From Nectonema munidae (lineage: Eukaryota; Nematomorpha; Nectonematoida; Nectonematidae), in NCBI GenBank assembly GCA_030549495.1, contig JAUIRK010000043.1, positions 248,001 through 312,000 of the forward strand: a stretch of DNA of 64,000 nucleotides. Direction: 5' to 3'. This document shows, in pieces, positions 53,628 to 64,000 of the stretch. The number at the start of each line of letters is the position of its first letter. Position 1 is the stretch's first letter. The notes beneath the pieces are model-generated. The model was not told the origin of the DNA. It searched no databases and was given only the letters and a program-made list of their open reading frames with translations. A program made the position numbers and the translations under genes.

Positions 53628-54629
53628 AGCTGAGCAATTAAGAGATTTAAAAATTCTATAAAATTATCATTTCTTATTCTTTGATGCTGGGTGTTACTTT
53701 GCCATTCCGACTGGATACGGATACGCTTATTGATAATTTTTTCATTAGCAACGATATTATATTATACAACGGCCTTAACTGGTTGGCCCATTTCTCAGAC
53801 AACTTGCCTTTTTTGTTATCATTCAATTTTTGCAATAAGAAATTTGAAAGAGACTTACCAATGAACATTCGATCAAAACACACCTATAAGAAATTTGATA
53901 TTAAGGAGTTAGCTTAATTTGTGGCTCAAACAAACTGGTCTATTCACTATGATGATAATGGTTTTGATGGTAATATTTTTTTCACATTTTTATTTTCACA
54001 GTTACCGATCTTATTAAAATAGGTCAACAAAAACACATAGTATAAATAAATATAAAAACAAGTTTAAGCCTTGGATTACTTTAGAAATATTGGACATGAT
54101 AAAACAATGGGATCGAATCTTTCATAAGTTTAAGAAAAAACAGATTCTGTATTTGAAAAATAGTTACATATCTCTCAGAAACAATATAAAATAGAATTTG
54201 AGTTCTCAAGGAAAGTATTATTCAAAGACCTTTGCAAATTGTAACTCAACACAGAAATCCTAGCCCATAATAAACAAGATTTTATATGGTGAAAAAATAA
54301 AAGGATATGAATTCAACGAGGATCAATATCTATCAATGACCATACTATCGCAAATGAATTTGATGATTTTTTCCAAAACATAGAACACACCCCCAAAGAA
54401 CTAGACCTTTATATTTGTATGAATTTCCTTATTCTTTCAGTTTTCAAGCTTGCACAAAGTAATCGTTATTTCATATTATCGAGGAATTGAAAAATAACCC
54501 AACCAAAAATATTTATGGTATTTAAATGAATAATGTAAAACTTTAAAATCTTTATATATCAGAATGCTTCTCTTTTGCAATTAATAAATGTCTCCAGTAC
54601 AATATCTTTCCAGATATTCTGAAAGTATA
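53628..54629 (+). pseudogene. LINE segment B: end of endonuclease and linker
   Basis: MLGVTLPFRLDTDTLIDNFF and AHFSDNLPFLLSF are the C-terminal part of an APE endonuclease (SDHLPF with N for the catalytic H). The linker reads WITLEILDMIKQ, FKKKQILYLKNSYISLRNNI, YYSKTFANCN. It continues segment A across the Gypsy insertion and stops at the Tigger element. Confidence 0.7.
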
Positions 54630-56162
54630 GAAAACCTCGGTTAAGTCGGACAAGTGTAAACCGGATCATCATCTAAGTCGTACAGATCGATAATTAACGT
54701 TTCATTCTTATTTTTTTATATTGAAACTTTTTGTTTAAATAATTAAAATTATTTTATAATATATAATTTAAAATTTATCCATTTGTAATTAATTAATTTT
54801 ATTTTTATTTTTATACTAAATTTTTAGAATGTCTTTTTCAAAACCAAAAAAATACAAGAAGTTACAAAGAAACAATTAATGGAAAATAATCCTTTATTAG
54901 AAAGAAAAGAAATTTGTTCAAAGTATAATATTTCAAAGCAAAACTTGATATTATTCTAAAGAATTTTTTTTAATTTGTGAAAATGATTCTGATATTCTAT
55001 TTCTAGAAAATGAAGTATTTCTTTTGAAAATGTAGATAAAGCTCTTATAAAATGGTTTAAAAGTATCACAATAAAACGAATTTAAGAATTGATGGACAAA
55101 TGTTATTTGAAAAATCAAAAAATTGCTGTCGATTTAGGCTATGATAATGCAAATTTAATTTCGTAAAATTGGATTGATAGAATTAAAAAACGTCATGATA
55201 TTAAAAAAATTATAAAATTTGGTGAACTTGGTTTTCCAAATCAAACATTGATAGGTGAATTTGGTTAAATATGATTTAAAACAAGTTCTTTTAAAAATAT
55301 TTTTCACTTTGGCGAGAGGGCTTTGTTTAGGAATTTACTTTCCGAGAATTCTTTGGTTTTTAAACATACAGAATACCATGGAGGAAAACAAATTAAATCT
55401 AGATTATCTTTGCTGGAATATGGATAGATGTGAGAAGTTTCCTTTGCTAGCAATAGGTCTTTCCAAAAAAGCAAGAGCTTTTATGTGCGTAAAACACTTA
55501 CCTATTAGCTTAACGTTTTTACCAAAAGGAATAACATGCAGTCTACAACAACTTGCTGTTGGTATAATAAAAAACCTATGGATTTTATTAGTTGCTAATA
55601 GTTCCATCAACGTGGAAATTTGATGATGGAGATACAATAAAGAATGGCTTTGAGAAATGTTATTTTGTATATTTTTGTTTTTTTGCGCTCAATTTAATCA
55701 AAGTATTGAAATTGATACAATTTGTAATAATCTTTCAAATTGTTTGAACAAAGATTTGAGTAACGTAAACACTTATATAAACATTGACTCTGAAATTATT
55801 TGCACAAATGAAGATATTTCTGATAAAGAAATCATTGAATCTTTGACTGCTACTTTTAAAGAAACAACTGAGTTTGAAGATGAAGAAGCATAAATTGAAG
55901 TAATGACAACAAAAGAAGCGCTTGCTGAAATATATAAATTTTGAGAAATACGCCTTGCAAATTAGAAATTTGGAGAACTCCAACAAAATTTTTAGTATAT
56001 ATTAAATAAAATTTCATACTTTTTATTATAATACCTATAAATTATCAATTAATGTTTAATTATTATAAAAAAAATAATTTTAAAATTTCCAACTTTAATT
56101 CGGACATTCTTCTAAATCGGGCAAAAAATTTTTTACGAGGTTATCTGACTTAACCGATCTTT
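54630..56162 (+). mobile_element. Deleted Tigger/pogo element, 1.5 kb
   Basis: Inverted ends AACCTCGGTTAAGTCGGACA (left) and TCGGTTAAGTCAGATAACC on the - strand (right), bounded by TATA-rich TA target sites. Inside, in several frames: KKQLMENNPLLERKEICSKY (helix-turn-helix), FGERALFRNLLSENS, EYHGGKQIKSRLSLLE, TFLPKGITCSLQQLAVGIIK and an acidic tail (TTEFEDEEA). The region of the second aspartate is deleted. It is a different subfamily from the element at 24998. Confidence 0.82.
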
Positions 56163-56555
56163 TATACCAATCTTTTAAAAATTTTTACAGACTCAATTTG
56201 TTTAATACTTAGAATCCCATAGCTTTATTAATAAGTTTCAGGAAAATTATTCAACCCAAGGATTTCATTCATACTTGATAAACACATTAGTTAATTTTCT
56301 TGACAACGAAAGATGTTTTGATGTTGTTTTTAGATTTATCAAAAACTTTCGATTGAATTTGTCATAAAACTCTTATACAAAAATGACATAAACAAAACGT
56401 CGGTATAAATGCTTTGCATTTTCTACTTTCTTACGTTCAAAACAGAATGCAGAAAGTAAAGTAAATATTACTTATTCAAAAGCACTACCTATCATATATG
56501 GAGTTTAGCAAGGCTCCATTTTTGCTCTTTTAAGGCAAGAAATTGACGGCCATTT
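56163..56555 (+). pseudogene. LINE segment C: start of reverse transcriptase
   Basis: NKFQENYSTQGFHSYLINTL, RMQKVKVNITYSKALPII and YGV-QGSIFALL follow the RT order of jockey/CR1 LINEs (FRKxYST ... SKAF ... GVPQGSxLGPLLF). It is the onward part of segments A and B. The YADD half is missing. Confidence 0.68.
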
Positions 56556-56589
56556 TGGCTATTGCTTTTTCCAGGATTGTAAATTATGT

Positions 56590-56720
56590 TTTATATTTTG
56601 TGAATATATATATATCATTATAAATATATATATATATATATATGTGCACCTCACACTTCAATAACCTTCCGTAAAATTTTTTTTTTGAATAAATTTTTTT
56701 CTCTCTCTCTCTCTTGTGAA
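56590..56720. repeat. TA and CT microsatellites
   Basis: TA runs at 56606-56642 and a CTCTCTCTCTCTCT tract at about 56700-56713, just upstream of SLC25A11. Confidence 0.85.
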
Positions 56721-56897
56721 ATCTGTTAAGTAAAGATGTGATGCTACCACATTTAAATTAAAGCAGTAAGGGTTTTGATAATTTAATTTCTTTGAGTTGG
56801 TAATAATGACCTAATAGCTGGATTGTTGATCCAAATTGTGTAAATTTTAATTGTTTTTAAAAAAACTCTTTAGTTACGTTTAGTTTAAATATTTAAA

Positions 56898-56962
56898 ATG
56901 TCTACTGATAAGAAGTCTGCTATTTCAAAACCTATGAAATTTGTTATTGGTGGTTGCGCGGG
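56898..56962 (+). CDS. SLC25A11: SLC25A11 exon 1
   Basis: Twenty-one codons and two bases, ATG at 56898, donor GG|GTTAGT. Confidence 0.82.
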
Positions 56963-57544
56963 GTTAGTAATAATGAATATTAAATATTATATTTGATAAT
57001 AATATAATATAAATTAATTATATTGTTGTTTTATTCTTATTATCCAAATTATATTTTTTCTAAATTTTTTGGTAGTTAAAATCTATTTTACCCTCTCTAA
57101 GATCTATATGTATATATTTGTAAGTAGGCAAAATGGGGGAGGGGTAATATAACACACATTATAATTTACGAATAGTGAATAATTTATTTACATGTTTTAA
57201 ATTTATGAATTAAATTGTTCAATTTTTTTCTCCAATGGAAAATTCCGATCTGAGATTATCCAAATTTTTCTCTTTCGATTTTATGATAATTTAAGTTTGT
57301 TTTTAGATTATATTCTTTTATTTCATAATTTAAACTCAACTTAATTTTAGAAGAAGAAAGTAATAAATATAAAATTCAAGCAATAGGTCCAAAATTTATT
57401 TTGATTTTTTGTTAAAATTTATTTACGAATTGTACTTTGGTTTAATTTCTATTATTTTAAAATATTAATATTCATTTTTTAGCATGACAGCTACACTCTT
57501 TGTTCATCCAACAGATATGGTAAAGAATCGAATGCAGTTAAGCG
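56898..57544 (+). CDS. SLC25A11: Mitochondrial 2-oxoglutarate/malate carrier, first two exons
   Basis: Inner-membrane antiporter that swaps 2-oxoglutarate for malate (known). Exons 56898-56962 and 57483-57544 join at GG|GTTAGT and TTTTTTAG|C in phase 2 to give MSTDKKSAISKPMKFVIGGC, then AGMTATLFVHPTDMVKNRMQ and LSG. The first membrane helix follows KFVIGGCAGMTATLFVHP, and PTDMVKNR is the carrier signature Px[DE]xx[KR]x[RK]. The human counterpart reads KFLFGGLAGMGATVFVQPLD. Exon 2 ends AGCG|GTAATT in phase 1. No third exon is seen in the remaining 6.4 kb, so the gene runs off the window or has a very long, element-filled intron 2. The start is the only ATG in frame. Confidence 0.85.
57483..57544 (+). 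CDS. SLC25A11: SLC25A11 exon 2
   Basis: Twenty codons plus split codons at both sides; carries PTDMVKNRMQLSG. Acceptor TTCATTTTTTAG. Confidence 0.87.
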
Positions 57545-58594
57545 GTAATTACTTCATATTAAAATTTGTCATGTTATTAATTCAAAAAAGACTGTTGTAG
57601 ATTTCTTCAAAAATTTTTATTAGTAAATTGCGGGTCTGTCAAAAACTTGCTGCAAAATAATATACCATTTTAAAACCTTCCACTGAAATGACGGACTAAT
57701 TTTAAAGCCTTTTTACAAATAAACTATAAGATAATTTGTAATACATAAACGATTATCTAACCTAGATAAAGGCTAGTGATTCGCTTATTTTTTTTATAAA
57801 CGGCATTATCATCGTTAAATTTTTCGATGATTACTGATCTTTTGTGCTGAGTTCATAAATAAATTAGAGTTTATATTAGTATTGTTGAGAGTCTATACGG
57901 ATATTTGCATTTCACGCATAGCCTATTCTACATATGGTTTCATGAAAAAAGTTTTTTTGCTCTTTATTTGTTAGAAAAAAATATCATATGAAGAAAGTAT
58001 TCATAACATAGTCCTGTGGTGAGAGATTTAGGGAGTCAGGAAGAGGATCAGGGCGGGGAAACCTATTCCTTGAGGGGAATGGGGCGGGGACAGGGTAAAA
58101 TTCATAAACACGGTATTTTTAAAATTTTAATTAACTTAATTTTTAAAGCTACATTTAATATACAATTGTTTTAATAAATTAATATTTTAACGAACCATTA
58201 TCAAATCTTTAACTGCTCCTGGATCCAAATTCATTCTTTTATTGGTAATAAAATTTGATTCTCAAATTCTAAATTTGATTAACTAGCTAGTATTGATTTT
58301 TATCAAACTACATAGAAGTGGTAAACTCTCTTCACTTTCCTTCCTTCAGACCAAAACTATATTATTTCTGTTTGATAACACCAGTAATTATTATTTTATT
58401 TTTTTGAATTTATTTTTCTACATATCTGAAAATTGAACAAACTTCAACGATGCAAGCCATACGCTTACATTGTACACTATATGGTTGCCAGATTTTAAAA
58501 ATACTTAAAAAAATTTTTTTTCATTCACATTAATGTATCCAATATTGAGAAAATGTCACTTCTTGATAACAAGAAAAGCATTTAAAGTTTTACA
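57545..58594. other. Intron 2 of SLC25A11, no exon recognised
   Basis: AT-rich apart from a G-rich patch near 58025-58095 (GGGCGGGG, GGGGAATGGGGCGGGGACAG) that could form G-quadruplexes. No carrier-like sequence found. Confidence 0.45.
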
Positions 58595-59935
58595 TTATTT
58601 TTTGTGCTCTTTATACTTTAATCCTGAAGTACGATAAAAATAGGATACTGCGAATACACTACTTTTACAAATTTCAAATATGCTTTGATCTGTAACAAGA
58701 ACACCAAAATTTACAAGTCGGACGACCCATGTACTCTTCAAATCGAGCCCACAAACCTCTATTTCATAAGTCTTATCTAATTCGCCGTGTTGAATGCGTC
58801 TTAAAAATCGCCATAACGAAGGATCTGGGAAATGATATAGGGTCTGAATTGCTCGGTGCCATCCTTCTAGCTTGTTGGTGGTTCTTGGTAAATAATCAGT
58901 CGACCTTTGTTCAACACTCCAAATCATTGGTGAAAATAAAGGCGGCTTTCTTCCTCCTGTTCTTTAGGACCTTCCAATGTATGTATCTTCAAAATAACAA
59001 TATAATTCTTCTATCTTTTGCTCTATTTGAAGATCTTCACGTGTATCCAACAATTCTTCAAATGCTTGGGGTATTTCATATGGGGGTAGGAATGCTAATG
59101 CAGCAAGCAATTTACAATAAAGTCGGAAGTTCGCATCATTTACATAACTATTTGTTAGACCAATACTTTGAATTTTCCTCCAAATTGCCTGTGAAAGATG
59201 AAAGAAACATCCTTGAATCTCTTCATTTTCAAAGACATATTTTAAAGCATTCATGACTGGTTTCTCAAAATCAGTGGTAATTGTGCTTGACTGTAACTCT
59301 GGGCGCTTTTTTTATAAGTTTCGTTTGTTTTATTTGTCAGCAAGATGTAGACACATGCAAATAGATATTCACTTTTAATAGCGTGATCGTGTATAGTTGA
59401 TAAAATAATTGTGGTACCATTTTGAGTGTATTGTCACACATTCAGTGTGTAGCAATTGCACGTATGTCTAGAATAGTTTTACTTGCAAATATTAGTATTT
59501 CATTGGAATCACATCCATCATAAAGTAGAAAACTTTCTCTAGCATTCCCTATTGTAATTGTTTTAAAATCTTCTGATAAGTTTATCTCTGTAAGTGATTT
59601 CGGTTCGGGAAAGTAGCCTTTCATTTTTGTCTTTTTCGTCGGATGCATTTCGTAATGGTTTTCTTTTTGGCATGCAAGCTGAAGTTTCACAATCAATATT
59701 TTGCGTAATGTTAGCAATGATTCTACGTGGTGGTGTAGTTGAACCAGAAGCGTGTTTTCTCAACATTGGCCTAAAACTACTTCACTATTATCACAATAAT
59801 CAATCGCAGTTGTTGCAGTTCCTTTACAACCTTTAGTGACGCATCTACCATTTTGCGTTTCGTTATTGGTTGTATTCCTACGGTACACATATCCCTCATG
59901 TATATTATCACTTTCATTTTGATGGGCTGTTCATT
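58595..59935 (-). pseudogene. FLYWCH-MULE (Mutator-like) transposase relic
   Basis: On the - strand: GYVYRRNTTNNETQNGRCVT-KGCKG (a FLYWCH zinc finger), ASGSTTPPRRIIANITQNID, EINLSEDFKTITI, FLLYDGCDSNEILIFASK, then the MULE core IQGCFFHLSQAIWRKIQSIG, LLAALAFLPPYEIPQAFEEL, YFEDTYIGRS, and TTNKLEGWHRAIQTLYHFPD with FLRRIQ. This order is typical of animal FLYWCH-containing MULEs. Five or more frame changes; the catalytic middle is the most damaged. Confidence 0.8.
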
Positions 59936-60235
59936 CCAAGAAGGAAAGTCCAAATCTCTTGATCACTGTTATCAAACTGAAACAAATATTGTAAAATTTT
60001 TTAGAACAATAGATATATTCCTATTCAATATAAGAATTGTTATGAGAAAAAGAGAAATCTGAAAGCTGGAGTTTTTATTCAATAAAAATTGTGATAAAGT
60101 GATTACTGTACAAAAAGGGTGATATATATATACTACAAAATTTGCATGGTATAGAAGCAATGAATGATAAAGAAAAAGTAATATTATTCAGTATTCAAAT
60201 ATGGCGTGAGTTTGAACACTAAAAAATAGCAAGAA
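59936..60235. other. No gene recognised
   Basis: AT-rich DNA upstream of the MULE relic. Confidence 0.45.
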
Positions 60236-60358
60236 GAAAAAGGTATGTTATGGCGAGACATTCAAATGATGTAATCTGAAAAACTGTGAACAGCGAAAAG
60301 AAAAAGGTAAGTTGTGGTGAGACATTCAAATGATGTAATTTGAATATTACAAGAATAA
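60236..60358 (+). repeat. Tandem duplication, unit about 64 bp
   Basis: GAAAAAGGTATGTTATGGCG with AGACATTCAAATGATGTAAT at 60236 recurs at 60300 as GAAAAAGGTAAGTTGTGGTG with the same following 20 bases. Confidence 0.85.
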
Positions 60359-60384
60359 TGGGAAATTGGTGTTTTGGTACACTA

Positions 60385-60565
60385 TTTTTAAAACCAGCTA
60401 TTTTTGAACAAGCTATTTTGTATACTAGCTATTATGGAACTAGTTATTTTGGATACTAGCTATTATGGCATTAGTTATTTGGGTATAATAGCTATTTTGG
60501 AACTAGCTGTTTTGGACAAGCTATTTTAGAACTAGCTATTTTAGGACTAGTTGTTTTGGATTTCA
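60385..60565 (+). repeat. Degenerate minisatellite of TAGCTATTTTGGAAC units
   Basis: About ten units of 14-20 bp built on AACTAGCTATTTTGGA, with GTTATT and CAAGCT variants. Confidence 0.85.
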
Positions 60566-60924
60566 CCCCTTTTATTATCCATTAAGTATTGATTTTGAAA
60601 ATTAGATTAAAAAGAGTAAAAAAACTAAAGAGAAAAATGGCAATTTTTTTCTAAATTAAGGAATATATTAAAATTTTGTAAAGAAATAAATTAACTATTA
60701 AATTAATTTTTCTATATATATAATATTTCTAGCTGTTGCTGATTTCCCTTACTGAATGGTTAAACTCGTAGAGTTGGGGAATCAGAATCGGAGTTGGAGA
60801 ATTTAAATAGATAGGACACGGAGTCGGTATCTAATAAAATTTAGGAGTCGGAGTCAGTTTGTTTTTAAAAATAGTTTAATTTTTGTAGGTATATTTAAAA
60901 ATGCCTGAAAAGAGGCCTATGTAT
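60566..60924. other. No gene recognised; decayed GAGTCGG repeats
   Basis: 60765-60870 carries scattered GGAGTCGGAGTC-like words. The remainder is AT-rich. Confidence 0.5.
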
Positions 60925-61085
60925 CAGGGGCGGATAACAATCTTTTCATTTATTCTCATTTTCGTTAAATTTTTTCGATAAATGTATTTTAATTTTTTAT
61001 AAAATTAAAAACTTCTTTAGGTAATGAATTTTGAAAATTACATTAAAAAGTTTCCCTTTCAAAGTTCTGAGGATGTGCGCCCCTG
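60925..61085. mobile_element. 161-bp MITE with CAGGGGCG ends (complete copy)
   Basis: Starts CAGGGGCGGATAAC and ends GAGGATGTGCGCCCCTG; CAGGGGCG and CGCCCCTG are exact inverted repeats. Flanking octamers CTATGTAT and ACCAAAAG do not match. The right end is the same as in the fragments at 1-143, 560-631 and 968-1100. Confidence 0.7.
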
Positions 61086-61316
61086 ACCAAAAGGTATATT
61101 ATAGTTTGATTTTTAAAATACTTATTTAAAAATACCTATTATCAAAGGGGTTTGTGATAAAAATAAGTGATAGGACGTTTGATCGGAATCACCAATCGTA
61201 TGAATCTTCCCTTATTGATATTTTAAAGAGCTACTTATATAAGTACAGTTAATCCTCCCACAACTAGTGCTTTGACTGTCGAGCCTTATATGCTTCTTTA
61301 TTTTTCCGGCCCTTAA

Positions 61317-61419
61317 CCTATTTTAAGCCAATGTTCTCAACGGAACCGCAGAACTTTTACTTTCAAAGGAATTGAATTGGAATTACTAAAGCGATTTTCC
61401 TTCTTTGATCCTAAATGGG
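61317..61419. mobile_element. 103-bp TTAA-flanked MITE
   Basis: CCTATTTTAAGCCAATG at the left, GATCCTAAATGGG at the right, TTAA on both sides (61313-61316, 61420-61423). The interior GGAATTACTAAAG is shared with the nested pair at 1662-1862. Confidence 0.78.
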
Positions 61420-61517
61420 TTAAATTTTACACAACTTAAAAATAAAATATATGGTTACTTTAGACTTTTACGTGCAATGTTTAGTACTATATATGCGTCT
61501 ATAAAATAGCTTATGAG

Positions 61518-62744
61518 CAGGGCGAGGAAAAATTGACCCAAAAAAATGGAAAAAATTGACCTTTACTCAGAGAAAAAATTGACCTTTACTCAGAGAAAAA
61601 ATTGACCTTTACTCAGAGAAAAAATTGACTTTATTGACTTTTTAAAGTTTCATTGAATTGAACAATTATGAACACTTTAGAGAAAGTATTGAAAATTATT
61701 TCAAAGAATCTATGACTAATAAAACAACATATAATTAATGACATTTTCTGATTTAAAATTCGATCATTTTCTAGTAGTTTGTTTAGAAAAAGATCTTTCT
61801 ACTTCTAAAGTTTGACAATTTTGTAATTTGGGATAAGGACTGCGAGAGATTTGAGAATTTTCCATATTCATGATTTTATTGATTTCATTTTATTTGAATC
61901 TATTTTCAAGATAACTTTTAACGCCACATTCGTCTTAAATGAAATAATGTGGAAACAAGTAAAGGTATCTTCGACTGAAAAAGTCTCTATGTTGACCTTT
62001 TCCAACTAAATCAATGAATCGTGAATATTATCTAATTATTGTTAGCAAGTTTTGACACAGATTTTCTTTTTTTAACAATTTCTTGATATTTGGCAATAAA
62101 ATTCCATCATCTTCATCATTAATTTCTTCACTGCTGGAAGATTTTAATGAAAATATTTAGTTGCTTACAACCAATTTGTCAATTTCGTTACAATTGGAAC
62201 TGAAGTGTTGCCGATAGGTTTGAAAAGAGAACCTCTTTTTCTATTACTAATTTTGAATGATTTAATGCCGGTAATCTACAATTGTGCAGGATAACTTAAC
62301 TTTTAAGGCAAACTTGTGTAAAGGATGTGAAAAACATGCAATAATAAAAAAGTTTGAAAATAAAATTCCATAACTTCTGCAGCGGATATATCGTATGTAT
62401 CTGCTGCAGTCAACAAAAAAATTTGTCTTACAAAAACTTTTTTATGTTTAACCTCAGTCAGGCAAACTTTACAGTAAAACCTTTTATTAGATGAAAAAAA
62501 GCCCAACTAGATATAAAGGAGAATTCTTGTATATATCGCTTATAACAATTTTAGGCACAATGAATCAAAAAGTGTTAAATATAAAAATTGACTTTATTGA
62601 CCTAAATTCGAAAAATTGACTTTGATTTACTTAAAAATTTGAAATTAGTTCAAAAATTTTTATACCAAACAAGTAAAGATCTTCTTAGAAGAGTTTTTGC
62701 TAAACGGAAATAAAAGTTGACTTTATTGACTTTTACTCGCCCTG
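61518..62744 (-). mobile_element. hAT element copy 2 (1227 bp), sister of 28025-29206
   Basis: Reverse orientation: from 62744 it reads CAGGGCGAGTAAAAGTCAAT, and the other end at 61518 is CAGGGCGAGGAAAAATTGAC. Perfect CTTATGAG duplications flank it (61510-61517, 62745-62752). Protein leftovers YCKVCLTEVKHKKVFVRQIF, EEINDEDDGILLPNIKKLLK and LEVERSFSK match copy 1 and show the same internal deletion. Near 61545-61630 a 23-bp unit (AGAAAAAATTGACCTTTACT core) is tandemly repeated three times; copy 1 has one unit. Confidence 0.9.
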
Positions 62745-62752
62745 CTTATGAG

Positions 62753-63267
62753 CTATATTTAACAAAGAGAAAAGTTTGAAATATGTTATGGAGGCTTAAA
62801 AAGATGGTAAAACTCGGGTAAGAAGAATATTGTAAATAGAGAGGGATTTTTTTCAAAGGTTAAGCATTTGACTCCATAGGTATAAGCGTTTATTCTCAAA
62901 CAAAATAAGATTTTGTTCAATGGCTGAACTATAGAATTTCAAATTTAATTTTAAAACCTCTGTAAAGTGTAGCGCTCGTCTCTGATAAACTTCCATACTC
63001 TTTGTTGAATGAAAACGAATGCGCACTAGGGTGATTCCTAAAAAAAATTTTTTTGACACCATGTCAGAAAGATGAGTTTTTACGTGTAGAATACGATTCT
63101 TTTAGTTTTTTTGGCTGAAAATTCAAAAATCTTCCGCTCCTCTTGTATGGAAAATAATTTTTTTTTATACCAAATTTCAAACTTAAAACTCTAACATATA
63201 ATTGAAATTTGTAAAGAATTTTAAGTAAATTTTATTTTAAAAACATATAAAATATGAAGAAAAGTTG
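62753..63267. other. No gene recognised
   Basis: AT-rich; a 69-codon - strand frame (62853-63062) has no domain but could be the spacer downstream of the relic at 63268. Confidence 0.4.
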
Positions 63268-63998
63268 TCAGAAGGTGTTTTTTCCTACAAATTTCATGTT
63301 TAAGTATTCTATTTTTTTTGAACTTTTGTGTAGCTCCTGCATTAATTTAACTGCTCTTTCGGTGTTTTGATTACTTCTTGCAATATCTATTCTAGACTTC
63401 TCACACTTCCAGTGTTTATTCAAACATTTTAATGCTGTGTTACACTTTATTTTTTGGATTCCTCCAAGCAATTTTTCATATATAAGTGAATCATAATGTT
63501 GAGAGTGGAACCAGGCATCGGCCCAATTATTTGCTATAAACTCGCAGACAATTTCAAAAGAATTCCTTTGATCAGGCAAAAGAAAAAATGCTATCAATGT
63601 GTAAATTGCCCGTGAGTTCCATCTTGCCTGGTGTAAATTTGGCAATTTTTTCCACTTGATCAATGGAAGCTTTAAGGTCTGTTTGTAGAATCTGAATGCC
63701 ATACACAACTCATAAAGAAACTTAAAATCATCACGCCATCCTCGATTTTCATATTCTGGCATTTCAATTAAAGCTAGAGAACTATAGGTATTACGCAAAT
63801 TATCATAGTTCTTTGAAATAGATTCAACAAAGAAGTAATTAATTTAGCTGTGGTTTTGTTGTTTTTTGAAAAAAGAAAAAATTCAGCACATGCTTCAATA
63901 TCAAGTCCAATACGTGATGTTGGCAGCCTATATATTGCGCTTCAGCATGACCCAAATTACAAATATGCTCTTTTATCATTTTTACTACTCCGCCATGA
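63268..63998 (-). pseudogene. Transposase-like protein, runs off right edge
   Basis: 176 open codons (63798-63268) including WRDDFKFLYELCMAFRFYKQ, LPNLHQARWNSRAIYTLIAF and WFHSQHYDSLIYEKLLGGIQ. Upstream, after one frame change near 63840, comes CHGGVVKMIKEHICNLGHAE followed by QYIGCQHHVLDLILKHVL. The pairing of a CQHHxLDL motif with a later RWNSR-IY motif recalls RNase H-like transposases of the hAT kind (CxAHxLNL ... TRWNSTY), so that is my best guess. The N-terminal part lies outside the window. It could be a recently active repeat or a domesticated gene with one sequencing error. Confidence 0.45.
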
Positions 63999-64000
63999 CA

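Noticed and set aside
58729-59256. 175-codon + strand frame
   Set aside because: Antisense shadow of the MULE relic, whose motifs are on the - strand.

Overview
The window is nuclear DNA of an animal, most likely an arthropod. It is strongly AT-rich. Its genes are split by GT-AG introns, two of them only 46 and 55 bp long, and old transposable elements of nearly every class lie between and inside the genes. The style fits a parasitic copepod (salmon-louse type), but that placement is inference and rests on no marker gene.

Five host genes can be read. (1) A SMAP-type ArfGAP, + strand, exons 6103-6354 and 11338-12255. (2) EEF1AKMT1, the eEF1A lysine methyltransferase, - strand, five exons between 19650 and 17039; none of the exons stands out alone, but together they give 220 residues with consistent intron phases. 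(3) The first two exons of SLC25A11, the mitochondrial 2-oxoglutarate/malate carrier, + strand, 56898-57544; the rest is not in the window. (4, 5) Two paralogous secreted mini-proteins of 68 and 71 residues (38555-38761 - and 44258-44473 +), each with a signal peptide and one stand-alone saposin A-type (SapA) domain. This divergent pair is the most interesting host feature.

Region by region. 0-5 kb: short inverted-repeat elements (hAT-like and TTAA-flanked). 6-12 kb: SMAP, whose 5 kb intron holds a LINE with an inverted 5' part, two transposase relics and two MITEs. 13-23 kb: tRNA-derived SINE copies, two ZBED/SCAND3-like hAT relics, EEF1AKMT1, a 0.76 kb inverted-repeat element and an ISXO2-like transposase piece. 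23-30 kb: a LINE, then a 4.3 kb Tigger/pogo element that took in a 1.2 kb hAT element with a perfect 8-bp target duplication. 30-37 kb: LINE relics, a Ty3/Gypsy fossil fragment, a broken piggyBac transposase and a LINE split by a TTAA MITE. 38-47 kb: the SapA pair, a foldback element, minisatellites, SINEs and a MITE with a perfect target duplication. 47-56.6 kb: a nested block in which one LINE is split by a Ty3/Gypsy element (49619-53627) and by a Tigger copy (54630-56162). 56.9-64 kb: SLC25A11 5' end, a FLYWCH-MULE relic, a second copy of the 1.2 kb hAT family, and a transposase-like reading region running off the right edge.

The host genes do not form a pathway. They are ordinary housekeeping genes (vesicle traffic, translation-factor methylation, mitochondrial transport) and two small secreted proteins in repeat-rich DNA. 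No CRISPR array, rRNA or functional tRNA gene was seen.
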